Shown: one piece after another, positions 51,225-61,100 of the stretch | How the letters are laid out: each line of letters opens with the position of its first letter | Position numbering within the stretch: position 1 is the stretch's first letter | Source: JACPUX01 sp964517465 | GTDB taxonomy: Bacteria > Pseudomonadota > Gammaproteobacteria > Burkholderiales > Casimicrobiaceae | DNA: 64,000 nucleotides | Assembly: GCA_964517465.1 (NCBI GenBank) | Contig: CAZFEK010000002.1 | Location: forward strand, 62,001 to 126,000 | Direction of reading: 5' to 3' | Notes under the pieces: model-generated | Seen by the model: the letters and a program-made list of their open reading frames with translations, nothing else | Told to the model about the DNA's origin: nothing | Database searches by the model: none | Position numbers and translations under genes: made by a program

Positions 51225-52634
51225 ATGGCGGCAGCCGATGTACTCAAGATGATTCAGGACAAGGAGGTCAAGTTCGTCGACCTTCGCTTCACCGATACCA
51301 AGGGCAAAGAACAGCACGTCACCGTGCCTTCGAGCCAGTTTGGCGCCGACAAGTTTGAGTCCGGGCATGCTTTCGATGGCTCATCGATAGGAGGCTGGAA
51401 GGGCATACAGGCATCCGACATGTTGCTCATGCCCGATCCGGACACCGCCAACATCGATCCCTTCATGGATGAGACCACGCTCAACCTCACCTGCGACGTG
51501 GTCGAGCCGACCGACGGGAAGGGCTATGAACGCGACCCGCGTTCCCTCGCCAAGCGCGCCGAGGCCTACCTGAAGTCCACCGGCCTGGGCGATACGGCCT
51601 TCTTTGGTCCGGAGCCCGAGTTTTTCATTTTCGACGCGGTGGAGTGGTCGGTGGATATGTCCGGTTCCTACTGCCGTGTTTTCTCGGAGGAAGCAGCCTG
51701 GTCCACCGCCGAGAAATTTGAAGGCGGCAACAAAGGTCACCGACCCACGGTCAAGGGCGGCTATTTCCCGGTTCCTCCGGTCGACTCGCTGCAGGACATC
51801 CGCTCGGCAATGTGTCTCGCGCTCGAAGAAATGGGCGTCGAAGTGGAAGTGCATCACCACGAAGTGGCGAACGCGGGACAATGCGAAATCGGCACCAAGT
51901 TCAACACCTTGGTCAAGCGCGCCGACTGGCTGCAGATCATGAAGTACGTGATCCACAACGTCGCTCACGCCTACGGCAAGACGGCGACCTTCATGCCCAA
52001 GCCCATCGTCGGCGACAACGGCTCGGGCATGCACTGCCACCAGTCGGTTTGGAAAGGCGGCCAGAACCTCTTCGCGGGCAACGGCTACTCGGGCCTGTCG
52101 GAGTTCGCCCTCTATTACATCGGCGGCATCATCAAGCACGCCCGCGCGCTCAATGCCATCACCAACCCCGGCACCAACTCGTATAAGCGGCTGGTGCCCG
52201 GGTTCGAGGCTCCGGTCAAGCTGGCCTATTCGGCGCGCAACCGCTCGGCTTCGATTCGCATCCCCTACGTTGCCAATCCCAAGGGGCGTCGTATCGAAGT
52301 GCGCTTCCCCGACCCGACCTGCAACCCCTATCTCGGATTTGCCGCCATGCTCATGGCCGGTCTGGACGGAGTGCAGAACAAAATTCATCCGGGCGATCCC
52401 GCCGACAAGAACCTCTACGACCTCCCGCCAGAAGAAGACGCCAAGATCCCAACGGTCTGCTCTTCGCTCGACATGGCCCTCGACTACCTCGATCGCGACC
52501 GCGAGTTTCTCACTCGCGGCGGGGTTTTCACGAACGACATGCTCGATGCCTATATCGAACTGAAGATGGAAGAGGTGACCCGTTTCCGCATGACCACGCA
52601 TCCCGTGGAGTACGACATGTATTACAGCCTGTAA
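51225..52634 (+). CDS. glnA: Glutamine synthetase type I
   Basis: 469 residues, GSI-beta type, made from glutamate, ammonia and ATP. The ATG follows TAGGAGAAAGCC. Signals are FDGSSIGGWKGI, the metal and glutamate site EPEFFIFD, the ATP loop KPIVGDNGSGMHCHQS, NPGTNSYKRLVPG and the adenylylation Tyr 398 in NLYDLPPEE, so activity should be tuned by GlnE. It is transcribed from a sigma-54 promoter with NtrC enhancer sites, and its own hairpin terminator follows. Confidence 0.98.
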   Translation: MAAADVLKMIQDKEVKFVDLRFTDTKGKEQHVTVPSSQFGADKFESGHAFDGSSIGGWKGIQASDMLLMPDPDTANIDPFMDETTLNLTCDVVEPTDGKGYERDPRSLAKRAEAYLKSTGLGDTAFFGPEPEFFIFDAVEWSVDMSGSYCRVFSEEAAWSTAEKFEGGNKGHRPTVKGGYFPVPPVDSLQDIRSAMCLALEEMGVEVEVHHHEVANAGQCEIGTKFNTLVKRADWLQIMKYVIHNVAHAYGKTATFMPKPIVGDNGSGMHCHQSVWKGGQNLFAGNGYSGLSEFALYYIGGIIKHARALNAITNPGTNSYKRLVPGFEAPVKLAYSARNRSASIRIPYVANPKGRRIEVRFPDPTCNPYLGFAAMLMAGLDGVQNKIHPGDPADKNLYDLPPEEDAKIPTVCSSLDMALDYLDRDREFLTRGGVFTNDMLDAYIELKMEEVTRFRMTTHPVEYDMYYSL

Positions 52635-52662
52635 GCGTCCAAGCGAGGCTAGGCGTTTTGCC

Positions 52663-52696
52663 AAGGGGCGGCTTTTGCCGCCCCTTGCGCTTTTTT
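52663..52696 (+). terminator. Strong rho-independent terminator after glnA
   Basis: A perfect 10-bp stem (52663-52672 with 52677-52686) with a TTTT loop, then GCGC and six T residues (52691-52696). It separates glnA from the DUF4124/ntrBC genes, so ntrBC probably needs its own promoter or read-through. Confidence 0.92.
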
Positions 52697-52773
52697 CGGC
52701 CTCCCGCCGTCGGCGGACCCTGGGTTGGGGAAAGACTTGTTGGAACGCTCTTCTATGGCCTACACTCGACCCC

Positions 52774-53271
52774 ATGAAACAAGACCGATCGCCCTTCGCG
52801 AAGACAAATCCGCTGGTCATTTCTCTGATGCTCTCTTTTTTGGGGTTCGTCGGCGCGGCCCACGGCGATATCTGCAAGTACGCCGACAGTGAAGGCCGAG
52901 TGATCTACTCCAACCTGCCGATCAAAGGCGCCAAGCGCTTGTCTTGCGACATCACGCTCGACCCGAGCCCGAGCGGAGGCAAGAACGCACGCAATGTCCC
53001 TAGCCCCTCCGGCTTTCCCAAGGTCGACCCGGGCACGCAGCGCAGTCGCGACGATACGCGCCGCAAGATCCTTCAAGAAGAGCTGGCGAACGAAGAAAAA
53101 CTGCTGGCCGAGGCACGCGCGGCTTTTCGTGGCGGCAGTCCCGATCGCCTCGCCGAGGAGCAAGGCAACGAAGCGAAATACGGCGAACGAGTGGCCAAAT
53201 TGAAGCAGAACCTTGCGGTGCATGAAAAAAACGTGGACGCGCTGAAGCAGGAACTGGCCAAGCTCAAGTAG
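52774..53271 (+). CDS. DUF4124-domain secreted protein with C-terminal coiled coil
   Basis: 165 residues from ATG 52774. A signal peptide (about 12-31, ISLMLSFLGFVGAAHG) leads to the DUF4124 motif DICKYADSEGRVIYSNLPI (about 32-51), a small domain often seen in beta- and gammaproteobacterial envelope proteins. The C-terminal half (about 90-165) is a charged coiled coil with Glu/Lys/Leu heptads. Function unknown. A glnA-DUF4124-ntrB-ntrC order is seen in related bacteria as far as I recall. Confidence 0.85.
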   Translation: MKQDRSPFAKTNPLVISLMLSFLGFVGAAHGDICKYADSEGRVIYSNLPIKGAKRLSCDITLDPSPSGGKNARNVPSPSGFPKVDPGTQRSRDDTRRKILQEELANEEKLLAEARAAFRGGSPDRLAEEQGNEAKYGERVAKLKQNLAVHEKNVDALKQELAKLK

Positions 53272-53330
53272 TCAACGGCGCTGAGGTTTTGGGCGCGCTT
53301 ATTGCTTCATTGGACGGGGTGAACCGGACC

Positions 53331-54413
53331 ATGAGCACTCGTCACAACCCGCAGCTGTTTCCCGGCCTGGAATTGTTGGCAACGGCCGTGTTGCTGCTTG
53401 AACGCGATTTGGCCATTCACTACGCCAATCCCGCCGCGGAAAATCTCTTCGAGCTCTCCCGCAAGCAGATGCTGGGTCAGCCTTTGGCGGGTTTGTTCGC
53501 CGACGCGAGCTCGCTGATGCAAGCGATCGACAGAGCCTTGTCGAGCCGCGGCAGTTTCACCGAGCAGGAAATCGAAATCGCCGCGCCAGGGCGGCAGAAG
53601 CTGCACCTTTCCTGCACCGTGACCCCCGTGGAGCAGGGGCCAGCGGTGCTGCTGGTCGAGCTGCGGCAAATCGATCAACAACTTCGCATTGCTCGCGAGG
53701 AGCGGCTCCTCGAGCAGCAGCAGGCGAACCGCGAGCTGATCCGCAATCTCGCGCACGAAATCAAGAACCCGCTCGGAGGTATACGCGGAGCCGCCCAATT
53801 GCTGGAGCGCGAGCTCACCCAAGCGCAGCTTGCCGAATACACGCAAGTCATCATCAGCGAAGCAGACCGCTTGCAGGCCTTGGTCAACCGTTTGCTCACG
53901 CCTCACCGTCTGCCGAATTTCCGGGCGACCAACATCCACGAAATTTTGGCGCGGGTGCGTAGCCTGATTCTGGCGGAATACTCGCAGGGCTTGCGCGTGC
54001 TCACGGATTTCGACATCAGCCTGCCGGAGCTGGAATGCGACCCCGAGCAGATCCTCCAAGCCGTGCTCAATGTGGTGCGCAACGCCGCCCAGGCGTGCCA
54101 GGGAAGGGGCGAGATTCGACTGGTCACCCGCGTCGCGCGCCAAGTGACCCTTGCTCGGAAGCGGCATCGGCTGGCCCTTTCGCTGCAGGTCATCGACGAC
54201 GGCCCGGGAATTCCGGAAGACCTGCGCGAGCGCATCTTCTTTCCCCTGGTTTCGGCCCGCGAGGGTGGGAGCGGCCTGGGACTCACCATCGCCCAGACCT
54301 TCATCACCCAGCATCAAGGCACGATCGAATGCACCTGCGAGCCCGGCCGAACCGTCTTCACGATCTATTTGCCTTTGCAGGCGATGACCGGCACGAACGG
54401 AACTAACCTATGA
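53331..54413 (+). CDS. ntrB: Nitrogen regulation sensor kinase NtrB (GlnL)
   Basis: 360 residues from ATG 53331, no membrane segment. An N-terminal PAS-like domain (about 15-115) is followed by the H-box NLAHEIKNPLGGIRGAAQLL (key HEIKNP, phospho-His 142), the N-box LNVVRNAAQAC, the G1 box IDDGPGIP and the G2 box GGSGLGLTIAQ. It phosphorylates NtrC when nitrogen is short, under control of PII. The stop overlaps ntrC by ATGA. Confidence 0.96.
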   Translation: MSTRHNPQLFPGLELLATAVLLLERDLAIHYANPAAENLFELSRKQMLGQPLAGLFADASSLMQAIDRALSSRGSFTEQEIEIAAPGRQKLHLSCTVTPVEQGPAVLLVELRQIDQQLRIAREERLLEQQQANRELIRNLAHEIKNPLGGIRGAAQLLERELTQAQLAEYTQVIISEADRLQALVNRLLTPHRLPNFRATNIHEILARVRSLILAEYSQGLRVLTDFDISLPELECDPEQILQAVLNVVRNAAQACQGRGEIRLVTRVARQVTLARKRHRLALSLQVIDDGPGIPEDLRERIFFPLVSAREGGSGLGLTIAQTFITQHQGTIECTCEPGRTVFTIYLPLQAMTGTNGTNL

Positions 54414-55813
54414 GACCCGTCTGGATTGTCGATGATGACCGTTCGATACGCTGGGTGCTGGAGAAAGCCCTCTCCCGCGAAGAGATCGCCTTTCGCAGCT
54501 TCTCCACGGCCTATGAGGTGCTGCAGGCGCTCAGTCAAAGTCGGCCGCAGGTATTGGTGAGCGATATCCGCATGCCCGGAGACTCCGGCCTGATGCTGCT
54601 CAACAAAGTCAAAGAGCGCTATCCCGAGATCCCGGTCATCATCATGACGGCCTATTCCGACCTCGACAGCGCCGTGGCGGCGTTTCAAGGCGGGGCTTTT
54701 GAATATCTTCCCAAGCCCTTCGACGTCGATCATGCGGTTGCGCTCATACGCCGCGCTTCTGCACAGGCTAGCGTTCCGGCCGAGAACGGCGGTGCGCCCG
54801 CCGAAGCGCCGGAAATCCTCGGGCAGGCCGCTTCCATGCAAGACGTCTTTCGCGCCATCGGAAGACTCTCGCAGTCCGCCGCGACGGTATTGATCACTGG
54901 CGAGTCCGGCACCGGCAAAGAATTGGTGGCGCGCGCCCTGCACCGTCATAGCCCGCGTTCGGCAGGACCGTTCATCGCCATCAATACCGCCGCCATACCC
55001 AAGGATTTGCTGGAGTCCGAGCTCTTCGGCCATGAACGCGGTGCCTTCACCGGCGCGCAAGCCGCGCGGCGAGGCCGGTTCGAACAAGCCGAAGGGGGCA
55101 CGCTCTTCCTGGACGAAATCGGTGACATGCCTCCGGATCTGCAAGTTCGCTTGCTCCGCGTTCTGGCCGACGGCGAGTTCTATCGTGTCGGCGGGCATCA
55201 ACCGCTCAAATCCAACGTTCGCATCATCGCCGCCACACACCAGAACTTGGAAGAGAGGGTCCGCCAGGGACTCTTCCGCGAAGACTTGATGCACCGCCTC
55301 AACGTCGTGCGCTTGCGCTTGCCGCCTTTGCGCGAGCGAGCCGAGGATATACCGCTTTTGGCGCGGCACTTCTTGCGCAAGAGCGCTCAAGAACTAAACG
55401 TCGAGCCCAAGCAGCTCTCCGAAACCGGTCTCAAAGCGCTGTTGCGCTTCCCTTTCCCCGGCAACGTTCGACAGTTGGAAAACGTCTGCCACTGGCTCAC
55501 GGTGATGGCGCCAGGGCAAGTGATCGAACCGGCCGACCTGCCGCCGGAACTCAAGGAAATGCCGGTACTCGGTACGGCCGCTCCGAGTGGCACCTGGCAT
55601 CAGGCGCTTGATCGCGAAGTCGCGCAAGCGCTTGCTCGCGGAGAGGAAGCTGTGGGCGACCGTCTGCAGCGGGAATTCGAACGCACGCTCATCCTGCGCG
55701 CGCTGCAGCATACCGGGGGACGCCGCATCGAGGCCGCGCATTGGCTCGGTTGGGGGCGCAATACGCTGACCCGCAAAATCCAAGAACTGGGAATAGACGC
55801 CGACAAAGCCTGA
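54410..55813 (+). CDS. ntrC: Nitrogen regulation response regulator NtrC (GlnG), sigma-54 activator
   Basis: 467 residues. The receiver (about 1-120) has the phospho-acceptor D52 (VLVSDIRMPG). The AAA+ domain (about 140-380) has Walker A GESGTGKE from residue 164, the sigma-54 contact loop GAFTGA, and GGTLFLDEIGDMP. A Fis-type HTH ends the protein (about 415-465, RIEAAHWLGWGRNTLTRKI). It should act on the two sites and sigma-54 promoter upstream of glnA, encoded 3 kb away. Confidence 0.97.
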   Translation: MRPVWIVDDDRSIRWVLEKALSREEIAFRSFSTAYEVLQALSQSRPQVLVSDIRMPGDSGLMLLNKVKERYPEIPVIIMTAYSDLDSAVAAFQGGAFEYLPKPFDVDHAVALIRRASAQASVPAENGGAPAEAPEILGQAASMQDVFRAIGRLSQSAATVLITGESGTGKELVARALHRHSPRSAGPFIAINTAAIPKDLLESELFGHERGAFTGAQAARRGRFEQAEGGTLFLDEIGDMPPDLQVRLLRVLADGEFYRVGGHQPLKSNVRIIAATHQNLEERVRQGLFREDLMHRLNVVRLRLPPLRERAEDIPLLARHFLRKSAQELNVEPKQLSETGLKALLRFPFPGNVRQLENVCHWLTVMAPGQVIEPADLPPELKEMPVLGTAAPSGTWHQALDREVAQALARGEEAVGDRLQREFERTLILRALQHTGGRRIEAAHWLGWGRNTLTRKIQELGIDADKA

Positions 55814-56233
55814 GCCGGCGGCGCCGCAGGCAAAGGGATCGCCGCCGGCGGGCAGTCCGGGGCAAGGGGCTTGGTCCCCAGCCCGCGGCAGGTGACCGCG
55901 GGTTTTACGCCACGGGCAAGGAGGGGCGCACGCGATTGCAAATCCCGCGGCCGGCGCTCGGAGTCATCGCTTCCCCGAGCGAGTGAGGCCCCGAGGGTTG
56001 CTGGCCTGATGCGCCGCTTGCTTGGATGCCCGCCCTGTGGTTACATGGCGCCATACCGCTTCCGAATCGAGCGATGACTGCTGTCTGCGCCAACGAGCCT
56101 ATGCGCCGGGCCGACCGTTACGCCGAGCGGCTCCCCGCCGCGCTTCACTTGGCGTCTGGTCGCTGCTCAGTTGCCCTCGCGTGCTCGTCTTGGTCTGGAA
56201 TCGAAATCAGCGTTGCATCCTCCGGACACCTTC
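55814..56233. other. Intergenic region between ntrC and ybeD without a supported gene
   Basis: About 420 bp. It begins with GC-rich inverted-repeat-like sequence (GCCGGCGGCGCC...GCCGCCGGCGGG, about 55814-55853), which could form a hairpin but has no T-run. I find no gene, RNA or clear promoter in the rest. Confidence 0.4.
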
Positions 56234-56494
56234 ATGCCCCAGCCGCTGCTTGAATTCCCGCTGGACTTTCCAGTCAAAGTGCTGGGACGCACCGAGCCGG
56301 GGTTTGCCCAAGAAATCTTGGATTTGGTGCTCCAGCACGCGCCCGATTTCGAAAGTTCCCAGATGCAAGTGCGTCCAAGCCGCGAGGGCAAGTACTTGAG
56401 CCTCACTTGCACCATTCGCGCCACTTCGCAGGCTCAGCTCGATTCGATCTACCAGGCCCTTACCCGCCATCCGCGGGTGGTTATGGTGCTCTGA
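56234..56494 (+). CDS. ybeD: YbeD family protein (DUF493)
   Basis: 86 residues. Signals are LLEFPLDFPVKVLGRTEPGF (key FPxDFPVKVLG), VRPSREGKYLSLTCTIRATSQAQLD (key SxxGKYLSLT) and the end HPRVVMVL. It has an ACT-like small alpha/beta fold of unknown role. It almost always stands before lipB, as here, where the stop and the lipB ATG share one base (TGATG). Confidence 0.92.
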   Translation: MPQPLLEFPLDFPVKVLGRTEPGFAQEILDLVLQHAPDFESSQMQVRPSREGKYLSLTCTIRATSQAQLDSIYQALTRHPRVVMVL

Positions 56495-57186
56495 TGCGCA
56501 CCCACCAAGTCTTCCACGGCCATTCCGATTTCAGCGACCTCGAAGCCTCGCCGGCCGCCCATGCGAAACGCGGGCCCATTCCGGAGCCCGTCATCAAGCG
56601 CTTCGGCATCGTGGAATACGAGCCCGCGCTCAAGGCGATGCAGCGCTTCACGGCACTCAGGCAAGAGAGCACTCCCGATCAGATTTGGCTTTTGCAGCAT
56701 CCGCCGGTGTTTACGCTGGGGCTGAACGGAAAACCCGAGCACCTGCTGCGCGATCTCGGCATTCCGATCGTAAAGGTCGATCGCGGCGGGCAAATCACCT
56801 ACCACGCACCGGGGCAATTGGTGGTCTATCTGCTGCTGGATCTGCGGCGCTTGCACCTTGGAGTGCGTGAGCTGGTGCGGCGAATGGAGCATGCCGTGAT
56901 AGAATTACTGGCCAATTTCGGCGTTGCGGCCGAAGGGCGCGAAGATGCGCCGGGGGTCTACGTCCATGAAGCCAAAATTGCGGCCCTGGGTTTACGCATC
57001 AAGCACGGATGCACTTATCATGGCTTGGCGCTCAATGTGGACATGGATCTAGCGCCCTTCGGCGCGATCAATCCCTGCGGCTATGAGGGCCTCGCGGTCA
57101 CTCAGCTCAAAGATCTGGGCATCGAACAGGACTTGCCCAAACTGGCCGAGCAACTGTTGAAGAAACTCCTCAAGAACCTCTATTGA
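56494..57186 (+). CDS. lipB: Lipoyl(octanoyl) transferase LipB
   Basis: 230 residues, about 30 longer at the N-terminus than usual. It moves octanoate from acyl carrier protein to lipoyl domains. Signals are WLLQHPPVFTLGLNGKPEHLL (key HPPVFTLG), DRGGQITYHAPGQLVVYLLL (key RGGQxTYHGPGQ region), Lys 161 (EAKIAALGLRI) and the acyl-thioester Cys 195 (NPCGYEG), spaced 34 residues as in characterised enzymes. It is followed by lipA. Confidence 0.96.
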   Translation: MRTHQVFHGHSDFSDLEASPAAHAKRGPIPEPVIKRFGIVEYEPALKAMQRFTALRQESTPDQIWLLQHPPVFTLGLNGKPEHLLRDLGIPIVKVDRGGQITYHAPGQLVVYLLLDLRRLHLGVRELVRRMEHAVIELLANFGVAAEGREDAPGVYVHEAKIAALGLRIKHGCTYHGLALNVDMDLAPFGAINPCGYEGLAVTQLKDLGIEQDLPKLAEQLLKKLLKNLY

Positions 57187-57226
57187 AAAAGGCCCCGCTT
57201 GTGCGACCGGCCGCAGCAAACATCCC

Positions 57227-58174
57227 ATGAGCGAAAAAATCGCCGGCCTCAAACAAAAGGGCGAGGCCAAAACCGCGCGCATTCCGATCAAAATCGTTCC
57301 TGCCGAGCCTTTGCGCAAGCCGGATTGGATTCGCGTCAAAGCAGGTTCTGGCGCGCGGTTTCAAGACATCAAGCGCATTCTGCGCGAACACGATCTGCAC
57401 ACCGTCTGCGAGGAAGCGTCCTGCCCGAACATCGGCGAATGTTTCAGCCGCGGCACGGCCACGTTCATGATCATGGGCGACATTTGCACGCGGCGCTGTC
57501 CCTTTTGTGATGTCGGCCATGGGCGACCTTTGCCGCTCGATCCCGCGGAACCGAAGAAGCTCGCCGAAACCGTGGCGGCGATGCGTCTGCGGTATGTGGT
57601 CGTTACCAGTGTCGACCGCGATGATTTGCGCGACGGGGGCGCTTCGCACTTCCGCGATTGCGTATTGGAACTGAGGCGAAAAGCGCCGCAAACCCGCATC
57701 GAGATTCTGGTGCCCGACTTCCGCGGCCGGATGGATCTGGCGCTGGGGATCTTGGGCGACGCTTTGCCCGATATCTTCAATCACAACCTCGAAACCGTGC
57801 CGCGCCTCTACCGCCAAGCCCGTCCCGGAGCGGACTACGCCCATTCACTGGAGCTGCTGCGGCGATTTCACGAACGCTTTCCCGAAGTCACCACCAAGTC
57901 GGGCCTCATGGTGGGACTGGGCGAAGACGACGGCGAGATCATCGAAACCATGCGCGACTTGCGCGCGCACAGCGTAGGCATGCTCACGATCGGCCAGTAT
58001 CTCCAGCCCTCCAAGGGGCACCTGCCGGTATTGCGCTATGTCGATCCGGAGCAGTTTCGCGCCTTCGAGAGCGAAGCGCTGGCGATGGGCTTCAAGCATG
58101 CCGCAGTCGGTGCCATGGTGCGTTCCAGCTATCATGCGGACCAGCAGGCCAAGGGCTTGCTGGGCCCGGCCTGA
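57227..58174 (+). CDS. lipA: Lipoyl synthase LipA
   Basis: 315 residues. The radical SAM enzyme inserts two sulfurs into the octanoyl group. The auxiliary cluster motif is C61, C66 and C72 (CEEASCPNIGEC) and the SAM cluster is C87, C91 and C94 (CTRRCPFC); the conserved C-terminal RSSYHADQ Ser ligand is also present. It is 40 bp after lipB and ends 13 bp from the convergent CHAT gene. Confidence 0.97.
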   Translation: MSEKIAGLKQKGEAKTARIPIKIVPAEPLRKPDWIRVKAGSGARFQDIKRILREHDLHTVCEEASCPNIGECFSRGTATFMIMGDICTRRCPFCDVGHGRPLPLDPAEPKKLAETVAAMRLRYVVVTSVDRDDLRDGGASHFRDCVLELRRKAPQTRIEILVPDFRGRMDLALGILGDALPDIFNHNLETVPRLYRQARPGADYAHSLELLRRFHERFPEVTTKSGLMVGLGEDDGEIIETMRDLRAHSVGMLTIGQYLQPSKGHLPVLRYVDPEQFRAFESEALAMGFKHAAVGAMVRSSYHADQQAKGLLGPA

Positions 58175-58187
58175 AGCCAAAGTTCCG

Positions 58188-61100
58188 CTATCCGCCGTAA
58201 AGCACGAAGGGCGCCCAGTACTGAGGCGAGCGGTATTTCGCGCGTTGCCGCAGCGCCCGCTTGGCCAAGGTCAGCGCTGCCGCGGCTGAGTGACCGGCTT
58301 GCAGGTGCTTGAACACCGTCGGTATCAGCTTGGCGGTGGCGTCGTCATAGACCTTCCAAAGCGAAAGCAAGGTCTTGCGATTGCCGGCAATCAGCAGTGC
58401 ATACGGTAGTCCGGTGACGCCTTCGCCACGCACTGTCGTTGCCAGGGCGGTCTCGCATCCGGAAAGCACGATCAGTTCGCTGTCCAGGTTATAGCCGATC
58501 CACTCCGCCGCCGTCACGTAACCGTCCGCTGCCCTGGTCACGGCATCTTGCGCCAACACGACCGCGGAAAGCTGCGGCGCCTCGGTATTGAGTGACGCGT
58601 GAGTGGCAAAAAGCAGATAGCGGTGACGCGCGAGATGCTGCTTGCGGTTGAGTTCCTGCAAGTTTGCTTCCGATGCCTGGGGGCCAAAATAGATCTCTCT
58701 GTCCTTGGGGCCGAACTGCCCCGAAGCCTGCATCACCTCGGACAGGGTCTCGGGCAGCGGCAGCCACCGCTTCTGCTGGAGGCGGTGTTGCTGTCGAAGT
58801 TCAGCCGCGGTGCTTCCGGGGTCGACTTCGGGCAAGACGGCCGCACCCGAGTCGGGGCGCGCGTAAACCGGATTGCCCATGGCAAACAAGGAAGCAGCGC
58901 TCTGCGCGCGGGGCCTGGCTTCGCGCAACAAAGCGAGCACCGAAAGGGATTGGATGTAGCTCACTTCATGTCGCATCACTACCGGGCCACCCAGCCAGGG
59001 CAAGGCCTCGATGGGCAGCAGGGCGAGGCTTTCATCGGGCGAGACGATCCAGCGTTTCTTGCTTCTCAACGCTCGCGCCACAGGCGCAAGCAGGATTTCC
59101 GAGAGTCGGCGAGCAACCGGTTCGACGCGCCGGACGATCTTTGCCGCCGGTTCAGGTTTGAGGTAGTCGACCCGAAATCGTCCGTCGGGCAACTGCCAGA
59201 CGATCTCTCGGACCTGGCGTTCTGCGGGCGCCAGCAAAGCGCGATAAGCGCGAACGAGATCGAGCAGGCCATCGGCCAAGGATAGCTCCTTGGCCAGCAG
59301 GCCGGCGTCGCGGGTGTAGGCAAACACCAGCAGCGACTTTTCCAAGACCGCGTAGCTGACGAAGGCGGTATCCTCGGCGATGAACTCGGCCAAATCGGCC
59401 GCGCTGCGATGTTCGATGCGCATCAACTGCGCGTACTTTGGATAGCGCCGGCCCAACGCTTCCCGGTATTCGCGCAGCGCGCGTGCGGCCTCTGCTTTTG
59501 CCTGCAGCGCTTGGGCGCGCTCTGGCGCGCGAACTTGCGTGGCCCCAAGGATCTGATCGCGCCGGGAAAGCTCAGCCCCGAGTTCGCCTAGGCGGGCTGA
59601 TTCTTCCGCGTTCAATAGGCCGGCCCCGTCGGCAAGGCGGGTGGAAAGGGACTCAAGCAACCCGCGCGCCTTGATTCGCTCGACCACATCGAATCCGCTC
59701 GCGTGTTGCCCTTGGGCTACCAGGAGACTCGCCAAAATGCGGTGCTGCGGCGCCCATCTTTGCAGGAAGGATTGGCGGTAATCGGCCATCGGACCGATGC
59801 CTTCACCCAGGCTCTCGGTATCCGCAAACAGCGACTGCAGGCTCGCAATGGCTGCCGAAGGATTGCCGGCTTGCCGCTGCGCGGCCGCCAATTCAGCCAA
59901 GATCGCAACTCGCTCGGGGTGCGGGTCGGGACGCAGCACGAACTCGTCGGCCGCTACTTCTTCCAGCACCCGGAGGGCATCGGCGGTTCTGCCGAGTCGG
60001 GCCAGGCTTCGACCTTCGATTAAGCCAAACTCGGCCGCCTGCAGCGCATCGGAGCCATACAGGGCGCGAAAGCCACGCGCGACCGCGGACGCTTCGGCCA
60101 AGGCTTCCTCCGCTCGGCCGAGCTGATCCAGAGCCTGCGCCCGAATTCCTCGAATCCACAGCGTCCGGTCATTCTCTTCGCTGGAATGGGTCCTGACTTG
60201 GCGCAAAGCCTGATCCACTTGCGCATAGGCAGCGGCCGGCTGGTTCATGGATAGCAGCACCAAAGCCAGTTGGGTGCGCGTTTCGGCTATGCTCGGGTGG
60301 CCGGCGCCGAAGAAATCCAGGCCCTTGGCGAGGGAATCGCGCAGCAAGGCTTCCGCATCGGCATTGCGGCCCAGATCCCGGTACCACCAGGCGAGGAGCT
60401 CGCCGAGATAGCGAATCATCGGTTCGTTGGCGGGGAATTCGCGAACCGCGCGGGCGCGGGTGTCTTCCGCCAGGGCCAAACCCTCGCGCCATCGCCCTTC
60501 TTTGTAGTAGCTGCGGGCGCGCAAGTCGGCTAGGCGCAAAGTGAGATGGTGCTTGAACCCCAAGCTGGACTCGGCAAGCTGCCCGAGCTGTTCGAGCAAT
60601 TCCCGGGCGGGCTTGGCGCGATGCTGGGAATAGAGGACCGCCGCCAGATGCGCGCCGGCTGCCAAGGTCTCGACGTGTGCGGGCCCGAACAACCGGGCCA
60701 AACCGGCATGAGCGAGCTCGGCGTATTGCTGGGCCCGGCCGTGGTCGCGCCAATGCAGATGGATTTCGGCAAGCGAGGATAGCAGTTGCCATCGCAAAGG
60801 ATGCTCGCTTCCGAGGGCGCGATCGCAGTCGGCGAGCAAGGCCACACCCTGGCTAGCGGCTTCGCCAGCGCGCCCGGCGTCGGACAAGGCGAGAATTTCG
60901 ATGTGCCGTAGTTGCAGCGCGACCTGGTCCTCGGCGACGAGTGTGGAGCCGATGGCGGGCTTGAGTCTCTCGATGAGTTCCAGCGCCGCTTGCGGCCGGC
61001 GCGCCAGCAGGAACGCATGCGCGCGGTAGGTTTCAGCCAGCAAAACCAAAGGGTGACGCGCTCCCAGAAGTCCTTCGAGCTCGCGCGAAACTTCGACCAG

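Noticed and set aside
51381..52877. A 498-codon minus-strand frame opposite glnA
   Set aside because: glnA is unmistakable on the other strand, and the antisense frame crosses the glnA terminator.
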